Notes: a model not told the origin generated them from the sequence alone. A stretch of 10,357 nt of DNA from GCA-2786165 sp964625775 (GCA_964625775.1 CAZVEH010000065.1:1-10357); one strand, 5' to 3'. Shown: positions 1-6,894, counted from the first letter of the stretch. Translations and numbers: made by a program.

Positions 1-57
1 TATTTGATCATTACCTCATCTTTTTTCAAGTGTTTTTTCATTATTTTTATTTTACAA

Positions 58-111
58 GTACCACACGACAGGAGATCCCTCGCTGCGCTCGGGATGACGT
101 GGGGAGTTACC
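58..111 (+). repeat. 54-nt REP-like palindromic repeat, copy 1 (inverted relative to copy 2)
   Basis: This 54-nt stretch is the exact reverse complement of 10304-10357. It can fold imperfectly: an outer stem of 61-67 with 98-104 (6 of 7 pairs), an internal loop, then an inner stem ATCCC (75-79) with GGGAT (91-95) around an 11-nt loop. The core CCCTCGCTGCGCTCGGGATG resembles short palindromic elements dispersed in many bacterial genomes, including intracellular ones; that resemblance is from memory. The identity stops sharply at 111, where it meets the 3' end of pdxB and provides that gene's TAA (107-109 on the minus strand). The 57 nt to its left are T-rich and hold nothing I recognise. Confidence 0.85.
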
Positions 112-1165
112 CCAAAGCATCTTGCAACCTATGATCTGCTGTGAGTTCATAATCCCTAAAATCATGCCGATGATGCGCTCTGCGCCGTTCAATAAATTGT
201 TTGCTTAAATCCACAGCGTGCTTGAGTGCGCTGGTATCCTGCATGGGATCATACACAGATAATACCGCATCCTGCCAGCATGAAAATCTTGCACCCTCAA
301 GTCCAACCTTGTTTGAATGTTCTTGTGGTTCCAGCCAAGGCAATCCGCACACCGTGTGTATTTTTTGACTCAGAAGAACCAAAGCATTACGGCGAGCTTC
401 TATACTGTGCCCAGCAATATGCGGGGTACATAGGGTGGCGTAAGCCACGATACCGGGATGAATATCTGGTTCTGCTGCATAAACATCCGTGCAATATACC
501 ACCTGCTTCCCATGGGTTAACAAAGCCACCTCATCCACAACATGACCTCGAGATGCATTGATGATCACGGTGTGCGGCTTGAGATGGGATAAAAAAATGG
601 CATCCAATAGATGATAACTGGCGTAAGGCTCATCCTTGTGTAAATTCGGATGTAAGCAGATCACGTCACAATCGAATAATGCTTGAACGTCGCACGTTTC
701 AAAATCAGTATCGTACATAGCACGCAAAGGATCGTAACTCACGACATCAAAACCAATGGCACGTAACCGCGTTGTAACTGAGGAACCCACAGCACCCACG
801 CCCACAACCCCTGCCCGTAGACCTCTCAGGATTTTATGATGCTGCAAGTACGCCATACAGGCGATGACATAATCAGTGACAGCGCGAGCGTTTGCGCCCT
901 TTGCATCTAACAAAGTGATGTCATGTTGTTTTAAATACACAGCGTCAATATGATCTGTACCAGAACTTGCTGTGGCCACACAGCGAATGCGCGATCCCGT
1001 CAGCAGAGTGCCGTCTACACGCAAGGTAGAACGACACAATAAGATATCGTGATTCACCAACCGTTGCTGTAATTCATCGGGTGAACTGTAATATGTGATT
1101 TGAAATTGTGCACCAAAACACGTATCCAAATGAGGTAAACTGCCATCGGCTAATAGTTTTATCAT
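107..1165 (-). CDS. pdxB: Erythronate-4-phosphate dehydrogenase (PdxB)
   Basis: This is a 352-residue NAD-dependent D-2-hydroxyacid dehydrogenase of the PdxB type. PdxB oxidises 4-phosphoerythronate to 2-oxo-3-hydroxy-4-phosphobutanoate, the second step of the DXP-dependent pyridoxal phosphate pathway, in the cytoplasm. The Rossmann motif GVGAVG is at residues 122-127. The catalytic set can be read as Arg206 (NASRG), Glu232 (AAEPD) and His249 (TPHIAGHS). The region from about 295 matches the C-terminal dimerisation domain that separates PdxB from SerA and other relatives. I chose ATG 1165 (MIKLLADG) because it matches the family N-terminus, has AGGG five nt upstream and avoids overlap with the gene before it; a longer frame reaches 1237. 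The protein is somewhat shorter than the roughly 380 residues of E. coli PdxB. It ends ALG-stop, and the TAA lies inside the 54-nt repeat. It is the last gene of the aroK operon. Confidence 0.9.
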   Translation of the reverse strand: MIKLLADGSLPHLDTCFGAQFQITYYSSPDELQQRLVNHDILLCRSTLRVDGTLLTGSRIRCVATASSGTDHIDAVYLKQHDITLLDAKGANARAVTDYVIACMAYLQHHKILRGLRAGVVGVGAVGSSVTTRLRAIGFDVVSYDPLRAMYDTDFETCDVQALFDCDVICLHPNLHKDEPYASYHLLDAIFLSHLKPHTVIINASRGHVVDEVALLTHGKQVVYCTDVYAAEPDIHPGIVAYATLCTPHIAGHSIEARRNALVLLSQKIHTVCGLPWLEPQEHSNKVGLEGARFSCWQDAVLSVYDPMQDTSALKHAVDLSKQFIERRRAHHRHDFRDYELTADHRLQDALG

Positions 1166-1172
1166 ATGTGCC

Positions 1173-1562
1173 CTAGAGGATCGTCTTAGATTGCGCTGTT
1201 TGTGTCGCATGCTGTGCAAGGTGTTGTTGGCGAACAAAAGCTTTGGGAACGATCAATACTTTATCCATCAGAGGGATTATGGTACTTGTAGGGTCATCCT
1301 CTGCGATTGCCATCACCAGATCTGCGCGCCTAAGGTCGATTGGATGAACCCTATATCGTTTGGCTGCAATATGTAGATTGGGGATGACTGAAGGCAATTG
1401 TAAATCGACTAAAACAGGCGCAGATGCTTGTTTTGAAAAATTGCAGCTGACACTAACAGGATTGAAGGTGGAGGACAGAGTAAACAGGCAGTATCCCACC
1501 ACCGCTATTGCCAAACATACAGCCCCCAACAACATCACATATCGTCGAGTCTGAATAGGCAT
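1173..1562 (-). CDS. Unrecognised single-span membrane protein, possible degenerate LysM-like region
   Basis: This 129-residue protein was not recognised. A short basic N-terminus (PIQTRRY) precedes one hydrophobic segment at about residues 9-29, which suggests an inner-membrane anchor with a periplasmic C-terminal part. Residues about 62-107 hold IAAKRYRVHPIDLRRAD and later DKVLIVPK. That loosely follows the LysM pattern (I..RY.V....L..AN ... G..L.IP) but lacks the usual glycine and asparagine, so the resemblance is weak. The start at ATG 1562 has a good Shine-Dalgarno, TAGGAG at 1572-1577, whose TAG is also the aroK stop. The stop is 7 nt before the pdxB ATG. The spacing argues for real translation within the aroK-pdxB operon. 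Many gammaproteobacteria carry aroB, and often damX, after aroK; this protein occupies that place but is not AroB. Confidence 0.7.
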   Translation of the reverse strand: MPIQTRRYVMLLGAVCLAIAVVGYCLFTLSSTFNPVSVSCNFSKQASAPVLVDLQLPSVIPNLHIAAKRYRVHPIDLRRADLVMAIAEDDPTSTIIPLMDKVLIVPKAFVRQQHLAQHATQTAQSKTIL

Positions 1563-1571
1563 GACGTGAGT

Positions 1572-1577
1572 CTCCTA
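1572..1577 (-). promoter_or_regulatory. Shine-Dalgarno TAGGAG overlapping the aroK stop codon
   Basis: On the minus strand TAGGAG lies 9 nt before the ATG of the 129-residue gene. Its first three bases are the aroK stop. Termination on aroK therefore happens on the ribosome-binding site of the next gene, which suggests translational coupling. Confidence 0.6.
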
Positions 1578-2105
1578 CGATTCCCCGTAAATATATTTAA
1601 TGATATTATTCGCAACAGCTTTGACCGTCAGCTTATCTGTGTCAAAGCTCACGTCCGACAATTCCTCATAAAATGGTTCGCACTCATCACGTAACATTTC
1701 TAATCGACCCTCTAAATCAGGTGTTTGTAACATGGGACGTTTTGTACTATCTCTTTTGGTACGTTCAAATTGCTGTTGTAAAGAGGTTTTCAAGTAAATC
1801 ACCGTACCTCTACCTGCCAAGGCGTTGCGATTTTCAGGCGTCATGATCACACCACCGCCGGTTGCCAGAACAATATTGGTTTTTTGAGTCAGCTCTTCAA
1901 TGACTTTTTGCTCACGGCGTCGATACCCTTCCTCTCCTTCAACATCATAAATCCATGAAATATCAGCACCTGTACGCTCTTCAATGACTTCATCCGAGTC
2001 ATAAAATTCAAGCTTAAGCTCTTTTGCCAAAGTACGACCAATGGTACTTTTTCCGGCGCCCATTGGTCCAATTAAAAAGATATTGCGTACTTTAACGATG
2101 CTCAT
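1575..2105 (-). CDS. aroK: Shikimate kinase (AroK), with an unusual Cys at the C-terminal substrate arginine
   Basis: This 176-residue cytoplasmic kinase phosphorylates shikimate at the 3-hydroxyl using ATP, in the pathway to chorismate and aromatic amino acids. The Walker A loop GPMGAGKS is at 13-20. Asp36 and Asp38 (DSD) are the magnesium and shikimate aspartates, the RRR at 62-64 holds the shikimate arginine, GGG is at 83-85 and the lid arginine is Arg123 (KRP). Length is normal for the family. One position is odd: the motif written RNPLYEE in E. coli and KRAPLY in Mycobacterium tuberculosis reads ECEPFYEE here, so the arginine equivalent to Arg136 of the M. tuberculosis enzyme is Cys142 (codon TGC at 1680-1682). 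The start at ATG 2105 fits the family N-terminus; the nearest purine-rich site, GGAG, is about 12 nt upstream. aroK heads a tight three-gene operon and follows the pil genes, as is usual in gammaproteobacteria, but aroB is missing. Confidence 0.95.
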   Translation of the reverse strand: MSIVKVRNIFLIGPMGAGKSTIGRTLAKELKLEFYDSDEVIEERTGADISWIYDVEGEEGYRRREQKVIEELTQKTNIVLATGGGVIMTPENRNALAGRGTVIYLKTSLQQQFERTKRDSTKRPMLQTPDLEGRLEMLRDECEPFYEELSDVSFDTDKLTVKAVANNIIKYIYGES

Positions 2106-2283
2106 TTAAATTACATACTCCATAATAAATTGTACATTCACTACTATGCTCAACCACAATGGGGACATAAAGTGTCACTATACCATTGTCGCTAACTAAA
2201 ATTTGGTTTTCAAGTATTTCTGCAGCCCACCAAGTATACATCATATCGCCTCTGGCGTAATTACTTGAATTTAAATATTCCAA
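2092..2283 (-). CDS. Doubtful small ORF upstream of aroK
   Basis: The gap between the pilus genes and aroK (2106-2343) contains one small open frame of 63 codons from TTG 2283. A shorter form of about 50 codons begins at the ATG pair MMYTWW, preceded by AGAGG. The frame ends 14 nt inside aroK (stop 2092-2094), so it could couple to aroK translation. The peptide has no motif, signal or clear membrane segment that I recognise. No convincing sigma-70 promoter was seen in the gap, although it is the natural place for an aroK promoter. It may be only leader sequence. Confidence 0.2.
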   Translation of the reverse strand: MEYLNSSNYARGDMMYTWWAAEILENQILVSDNGIVTLYVPIVVEHSSECTIYYGVCNLNEHR

Positions 2284-2343
2284 TCAAATGGTTTAAAACA
2301 CTACAAACTTACACAATATCGAACATTTCAAAGGCAAGACAGG

Positions 2344-3543
2344 CTATGAACTCACTATTCTAGGTGTGATAAATATCAATAAAGTCTCATGTCGCATTCT
2401 CAATTGCTTACGTTGAAATACCTGCCCTACAATAGGAAGATCGCCTAAAAAAGGAATTTGATCATGCTGATGATTGCGATCTTGTTGATAAATACCGCCT
2501 AACACTATGGTTTGCCCATGACGCATCAAAATATGTGTTTCTATTGATTTGGTGGAAATAATAGGCACCCCCTGCACGCGTTTCCCAGAATCCGCGTCTT
2601 GATTAATGACCAATGATATCATCAACTCTTGCTTCGCTGTAATCTGAGGAATCACCTGTAGGCGCAATACGGCTTTTTTAAAAGCCACAGAAGTGGTCCC
2701 ATTGGTCGAAAATTCCTGATAGGGGATATCTTCACCTGATTCAATCACTGCAGCGATTTGATTGCTGGTCACTAACCTCGGGCTGGCAATCACTTTGGCC
2801 TTACCTCGGCTTTCCAATGCGGATAATTCTATATCCAATAAGCGTTGCGATGCCCATAAAGCTTCTGTTAATCCCAGTGAAGCCGCTGCCGCCTCAAGTG
2901 GTTTTGCCGCCAAATCTACCCCCAAACGCCCTCCTTGACTTGGCAAACTTACGCCCTCTGTGCTTAATTTACTTGGGGCAATAAGGCCCAAGCGTATCCC
3001 CAGATCACGCGCTGACTCTTGATTCATATTGACCAGACGTGCTTCGATGACAATTTGTTGCGCAGGAATATCCAAACGCTTGATGAACACCAGTAGTTTT
3101 TTTAACTGCACCTCAGTATCCTCTAACCATAAGACATTGGTACGCGGATCGACCGTGACGGTCCCACGGCGTGACAATAACCCATTGGTTTTATCTTTGA
3201 TCATCATTGCCAAATCAACGGCTTTGGCATAATGAACTGAAACCACTTTAATTTGTAACGTTTGACGCAGTCTTTTTTTGATGAATACCGCATCAGGATT
3301 GCCCTGCAAACCTGGCGGTTGCGCTTCAGGATGTGAGCGCTTTAGTTTGCGCAAACGATGTACTTCTTGTTGTAATTGTAGGTTGCGTTGGGTTTGTTCT
3401 TGCATTCTCTGCTGCGAACGATGGACGTACCCTAAACCCAAAGCCAGCACTATCAACCCAAGCCCCAATAACCACCCCACCACACGCTTTAGTTTACTGT
3501 GATATAAATTGTCTCGCCACGGCAATAAATTCAAATCAACCAT
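2344..3543 (-). CDS. pilQ: PilN N-terminus fused to PilQ secretin domain (hybrid type IV pilus protein)
   Basis: This 399-residue protein combines two type IV pilus proteins. Residues 1-70 look like PilN: the conserved PilM-binding peptide (NLLPWR, 5-10), a basic stretch, one membrane segment (about 22-40) and a Gln/Arg-rich helical region (44-70). From about residue 97 it is PilQ: an N1/KH-like domain (VSVHYAKAVDLAMMI to about 160), then the secretin domain from VIEARLVN (165) through VIASPRLVTSNQ (251-262), VPIISTKSIETHI (326-338) and the closing IPFLGDLPIVGQVF (363-376). A normal PilQ has a cleaved signal peptide, AMIN domains and an N0 domain; none is present. It starts 3 nt after the pilM stop, with AGAGGA upstream, in the place where pilN normally lies. 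pilO, pilP and the rest of pilN are missing, as if an in-frame deletion joined pilN to pilQ. HofQ/ComE-type secretins are also about 400 residues but begin with signal peptides. Confidence 0.85.
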   Translation of the reverse strand: MVDLNLLPWRDNLYHSKLKRVVGWLLGLGLIVLALGLGYVHRSQQRMQEQTQRNLQLQQEVHRLRKLKRSHPEAQPPGLQGNPDAVFIKKRLRQTLQIKVVSVHYAKAVDLAMMIKDKTNGLLSRRGTVTVDPRTNVLWLEDTEVQLKKLLVFIKRLDIPAQQIVIEARLVNMNQESARDLGIRLGLIAPSKLSTEGVSLPSQGGRLGVDLAAKPLEAAAASLGLTEALWASQRLLDIELSALESRGKAKVIASPRLVTSNQIAAVIESGEDIPYQEFSTNGTTSVAFKKAVLRLQVIPQITAKQELMISLVINQDADSGKRVQGVPIISTKSIETHILMRHGQTIVLGGIYQQDRNHQHDQIPFLGDLPIVGQVFQRKQLRMRHETLLIFITPRIVSS

Positions 3544-3546
3544 GAT

Positions 3547-4533
3547 TCAGCATCCTCTTTTGGCCAAGCCACATGCCGTCAAATAGGAGGAAGCGTTTGT
3601 TAATAACGAAGTCATATCTACCCCATCTGCACCCCTTATGTGTCTAAAAGGATTCACAATAGACGTTGATTTATTGAAGTTCTTGCTGATAACTCGCAAC
3701 AAATCCCCATCATCAGCGCCATCACCACACAGAAGAATCTGAGTGATTTCGCCACTTTGCGCGTGAGCAGCGTAGAAAAAATGACAGGCACGCTTGAGTC
3801 TCAACATAAGGCTTTCACCATACAGCAGCGCGGACTGGTCCATCGCTACACTGCTCAGTTCTTCTTCACGTAAAAACACCAACGTTGCACCCTTAAAAAA
3901 ATACACTTTTAAAGCATGGACACTCACATCCAACACGATGATCACCTCATTCTCGTTAGGTGATGCAACAATAAAAGAAAATGCGCGTTGAATGGCAAAG
4001 GACTCAATATCCACAACCTTGGCACGCAACCCCGCAAGTTGTAACGCCTCAATGCGATCTTGGACATGTTGTATCCGTGTGGCAACAATCAACAGATTTC
4101 TTAATGCGCCGGGCGAAGACGAACCCATGCGTTTAAAATCATAACAAAGATCTGCAGTGGTACCTGGGACAAATTTCTCTAATTCTATACGGACCAGCTC
4201 CTCAAGATCTTGATCATTCAAGCGATCACTAACGGATATGGTTTTACTGATGGTACAGGCATCAGGTACTGCGATCACAGCCTCTAGAATCACATCGGAA
4301 CGTGGATACAACCCTACATCGTTCAATAATTGTTGTATGGATTGAGATAGTGCGGGAATGTCTCGGACAAAATGTCCCTGCATCACATCATTGCCTAATA
4401 CGCAGTGTCCATAAGAATTCACCCAATAGTGATCATCTGCGCAGTATAGTTCCAAAAGTTTTAGGGTAGAAAAGCTGATATCCAATCCAAAAAAGACTGT
4501 TTTACGAGAAGATAGAAGACGTGACCAGCGCAT
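3547..4533 (-). CDS. pilM: Type IV pilus assembly protein PilM
   Basis: PilM is an actin-like cytoplasmic ATP-binding protein. It docks on the N-terminal peptide of PilN and links the motor side of the type IV pilus or competence machine to the inner-membrane PilN/PilO platform. This 328-residue copy shows the phosphate-1 strand FFGLDISFSTLKLLEL (14-29), the VVDIESFAIQRAF segment (173-185), a second phosphate-type strand (VIIVLDVS, 197-204) and the closing CGLAKRG. Some nucleotide-site positions are weaker than usual: DIS and DVS stand where DIG is common, and the late GGGA-type turn reads CGDGAD (269-274). It is slightly shorter than the roughly 350 residues usual for the family. The start at ATG 4533 has a very strong Shine-Dalgarno. 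The gene is 3 nt from the PilN-PilQ hybrid, so the two are co-transcribed, and the hybrid retains the NLLPWR peptide that PilM should bind. Confidence 0.9.
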   Translation of the reverse strand: MRWSRLLSSRKTVFFGLDISFSTLKLLELYCADDHYWVNSYGHCVLGNDVMQGHFVRDIPALSQSIQQLLNDVGLYPRSDVILEAVIAVPDACTISKTISVSDRLNDQDLEELVRIELEKFVPGTTADLCYDFKRMGSSSPGALRNLLIVATRIQHVQDRIEALQLAGLRAKVVDIESFAIQRAFSFIVASPNENEVIIVLDVSVHALKVYFFKGATLVFLREEELSSVAMDQSALLYGESLMLRLKRACHFFYAAHAQSGEITQILLCGDGADDGDLLRVISKNFNKSTSIVNPFRHIRGADGVDMTSLLTNASSYLTACGLAKRGC

Positions 4534-4537
4534 GATG

Positions 4538-4545
4538 CCCTCCTT
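4538..4545 (-). promoter_or_regulatory. Strong ribosome-binding site of pilM
   Basis: AAGGAGGG on the minus strand ends 4 nt before the pilM ATG. It is the closest match to the 16S anti-Shine-Dalgarno in the window and fixes this start. Confidence 0.75.
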
Positions 4546-4622
4546 GACGCTGCTGCACGACCTGTAGAGGATCGTGTGGGTTGGACAGAGTGAATTTCCG
4601 TGACACTCTTACTTGTGACGCA

Positions 4623-4651
4623 AATATAACAGCACTTATTTGATACGTCGA
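4623..4651 (-). promoter_or_regulatory. Candidate sigma-70 promoter for pilM and the pilN-pilQ hybrid
   Basis: On the minus strand TCGACG (4646-4651, 4 of 6 to the -35 consensus) is followed after exactly 17 nt by TATATT (4623-4628, 5 of 6), preceded by TGT as in an extended -10. A transcript starting near 4616 would have a leader of about 80 nt. That leader holds the inverted repeat AGAGTG/CACTCT (4587-4592 and 4604-4609). The site lies just after the end of the SNF2 gene, so pilM probably has its own promoter. Confidence 0.4.
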
Positions 4652-4665
4652 ACTATTTTTAGAAT

Positions 4666-6873
4666 TTAAGCGATTGGAGAGAAAAAATAATCGATATCAT
4701 CCATCGTCAAGCCCAAATGGGGCGTGGGATGGTTGGTCAAGATGCTATCGACTAAGTCACGTTTTTTGGTTTGCATTGCCAAAATAGCCTCTTCAACCGT
4801 TCCAGCCGTAATCAGCTTATAGATAAAAACAGGATTTTCTTGTCCAATACGGTGACTTCTGCCAGCAGCTTGATCTTGTACGGCCGGATTCCACCAGGGA
4901 TCATATAAAATCACTGTATCCGCTCGAGTTAAATTCAAGCCCGTGCCGCCTGCTTTCAAACTGATCAAAAAAATGGAGGCCTCTCCCGCCTGGAACCGAT
5001 CGACCAAAGCCTGGCGATTTTGCGTTTGACCGGTTAATTTCAAATAGGAGTATTGGCGTTGGTTGAGCATGTCTTCGATCAGCTTTAACATAGAAGTAAA
5101 TTGAGAAAATACCAGTACCCGTCGACCCTCTTCCACCAAACTATCTAGCAGCGCCATCAGCGCATCTAGTTTGGCCGAATTGCCATGTGCAACTGCAGCT
5201 TCTGGTAAGGATACCAATCGCGGATCGCAACAGACTTGTCTTAGTTTTAATAAAGCATCTAACAATACAATTTGCGATTTCCCCAACCCTTGGGACGCAA
5301 TCGCTTCACGCACTTTTTTCTCCATAGTCATACGAATCGCTTCGTACAAATCTCTCTGCGAACCGCGTAACTCGATCAATTGAGTCATTTCTGTTTTAGG
5401 CGGCAATTCTCGGATCACTTGGTTTTTCGTTCTACGCAACAAAAAAGGCTGTACGCGACCGGTCAAGAGTTGACGTCTTTCAACATTCCCGTCACGCTCA
5501 ATAGGCACTCGAAAAAACTGTCGAAACTGTTTGGCATCGCCCAATAATCCTGGCATCAAAAAATGAAACAACGACCATAACTCACCCAAATGATTTTCCA
5601 AAGGTGTTCCAGTCAAACACAGACGAAAGTCAGCCCGCAATTGTTGCATAATTTGAGTGGTTTTGGTGCGCGCATTTTTAATGGACTGAGCTTCATCTAA
5701 GATCAAATAATAAAACCCATAACTTAGAAACAATTCTTTATCACGCGCAACGGTACCATACGTTGAAATCACCAAATCATAGTCACCAAATTCCGCCGCA
5801 TGGCGATCCGCGCCATGAAAAATCAACACGCGAAGATCTGGAGCAAATCGTTTGCTTTCTGCCAACCAATTGCCTACCAAACTGGTGGGTGCAACAATCA
5901 AACTTGCACGCTGCAAATGACCACGTTCTTTTTCTAACAATAAAAGCGCCAAAGCCTGTACCGTTTTCCCCAAACCCATGTCATCGGCCAAAATACCAGA
6001 AAACCCATAAGACTGTAGACTACTCAACCAAGATAACCCTTGTAATTGATAGTCACGTAACGTGGTTTGTAGCCCTTGCGGTGGCAACATCTCGGTGGCA
6101 TTCGCCACAGATTGTAAACTGTGTAATTGTGAACGTAATTCTTCCGTACCCAACCATCGAGAACGGGTGGCTTGAATTGCCGACTCAACCTCTTGCATCA
6201 AGGTCAAGTGATAACGACGCAAGCGAATCTCATTGTTTTCTACAGCATCACGGATGCCATAATGGAGTAACAACCTTATTAAGGGCTTGATGCGTCCCAA
6301 TGCCACAGACAACCATTTGCCATTCGCCAACGGTAAATACATCTCTTTATCATCAGGTAAATTCTCGATGTGCTTGGTATCCAAGCGACGCAACACATCT
6401 ACCACCAAAGGCACAATACTGATCGGCTTATCATCGATCAAAATTCCTAATTGATAGGCAAAAAAATCATGGCCACGGGTTTCAAGTTCAGAATACCAAG
6501 AAAAATCATCGATATGCACCACATCTTCTTGAAATTGCGGCATCATCAAAGGTTGCTTAACCGGTTCAATAGGCATTGGCGCCAACGGCACGATACTTAA
6601 ATTTTCTTTGGCTTGTAAGGCAAAAAAACAAGCAACCGCATGTTTGCAATTGATATGGGCTGTACAGGCGCAACGCGCGGAATCTTTGGGCCAAATACGC
6701 AGATCAATATGGACATCATAAATTTGTCCCATACTACCCTTGACGCGACCACGTAATAAGCCATCACTCAGTCGTATCGTCAAGACATGACCTTGTTGAA
6801 AATAGGTCTGGCCATTTAGAAAAGCTTTCGGAGAAAACTCTTTCTGTAATTGTGACAATGCGGATTTCAACAT
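4666..6873 (-). CDS. SWIM zinc-finger SNF2-family DNA-dependent ATPase (helicase-like)
   Basis: This 735-residue Swi2/Snf2-family protein would be an ATP-driven translocase acting on DNA or protein-DNA complexes; its cellular task is not defined by sequence. The N-terminus carries a SWIM zinc-binding motif, Cys68-x-Cys70 ... Cys76-x-His78. After a linker with no motif I recognise, the SNF2 ATPase begins at about 270: TLRDYQLQGLSWL, Walker A DDMGLGKT (297-304), DEAQ box (393-396), LTGTPLEN (420-427) and FLLRRTK (477-483). The C-terminal helicase lobe follows: VLVFSQF (586-592), GGTGLNL (642-648) and QAAGRSHRIGQ (668-678). All helicase motifs look intact. Bacterial SWIM-SNF2 proteins are often about 1000 residues or more, so this is a compact form. 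ATG 6873 is the only sensible start. The gene is divergent from nadE and is not RapA, which lacks a SWIM domain. Confidence 0.92.
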   Translation of the reverse strand: MLKSALSQLQKEFSPKAFLNGQTYFQQGHVLTIRLSDGLLRGRVKGSMGQIYDVHIDLRIWPKDSARCACTAHINCKHAVACFFALQAKENLSIVPLAPMPIEPVKQPLMMPQFQEDVVHIDDFSWYSELETRGHDFFAYQLGILIDDKPISIVPLVVDVLRRLDTKHIENLPDDKEMYLPLANGKWLSVALGRIKPLIRLLLHYGIRDAVENNEIRLRRYHLTLMQEVESAIQATRSRWLGTEELRSQLHSLQSVANATEMLPPQGLQTTLRDYQLQGLSWLSSLQSYGFSGILADDMGLGKTVQALALLLLEKERGHLQRASLIVAPTSLVGNWLAESKRFAPDLRVLIFHGADRHAAEFGDYDLVISTYGTVARDKELFLSYGFYYLILDEAQSIKNARTKTTQIMQQLRADFRLCLTGTPLENHLGELWSLFHFLMPGLLGDAKQFRQFFRVPIERDGNVERRQLLTGRVQPFLLRRTKNQVIRELPPKTEMTQLIELRGSQRDLYEAIRMTMEKKVREAIASQGLGKSQIVLLDALLKLRQVCCDPRLVSLPEAAVAHGNSAKLDALMALLDSLVEEGRRVLVFSQFTSMLKLIEDMLNQRQYSYLKLTGQTQNRQALVDRFQAGEASIFLISLKAGGTGLNLTRADTVILYDPWWNPAVQDQAAGRSHRIGQENPVFIYKLITAGTVEEAILAMQTKKRDLVDSILTNHPTPHLGLTMDDIDYFFSPIA

Positions 6874-6894
6874 ATTTTGATACTAGGGTATACT
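6865..6894 (+). promoter_or_regulatory. Candidate nadE promoter in the divergent SNF2/nadE gap
   Basis: TATACT (6889-6894) is a 5 of 6 match to the -10 box, about 30 nt before the nadE ATG. The upstream TTTCAA or TTCAAC near 6865-6871 is only a 3 of 6 match to a -35, and it lies inside the first codons of the divergent SNF2 gene. The two start codons are 51 nt apart, so promoters for both directions must overlap here or extend into the genes. Support is limited. Confidence 0.3.

Noticed and set aside
58..111. Copy 1 of the repeat as an intrinsic terminator for pdxB
   Set aside because: It can fold, but no T run follows on the minus strand; calling it a terminator is not supported.
226..561. 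Plus-strand open frame of 111 codons
   Set aside because: It lies antisense inside pdxB, whose catalytic motifs are clear; its peptide has no recognisable feature.
1174..4575. Shared 11-mer TAGAGGATCGT at 1174-1184 and 4565-4575
   Set aside because: Several 11-nt matches are expected by chance in 10 kb; the contexts differ and it has no palindromic structure.
5763..6290. Plus-strand open frame of 175 codons
   Set aside because: It is antisense to the SNF2 gene across the region from the linker into the helicase motifs. Its composition (His, Pro, Ser rich) is typical of a shadow frame.
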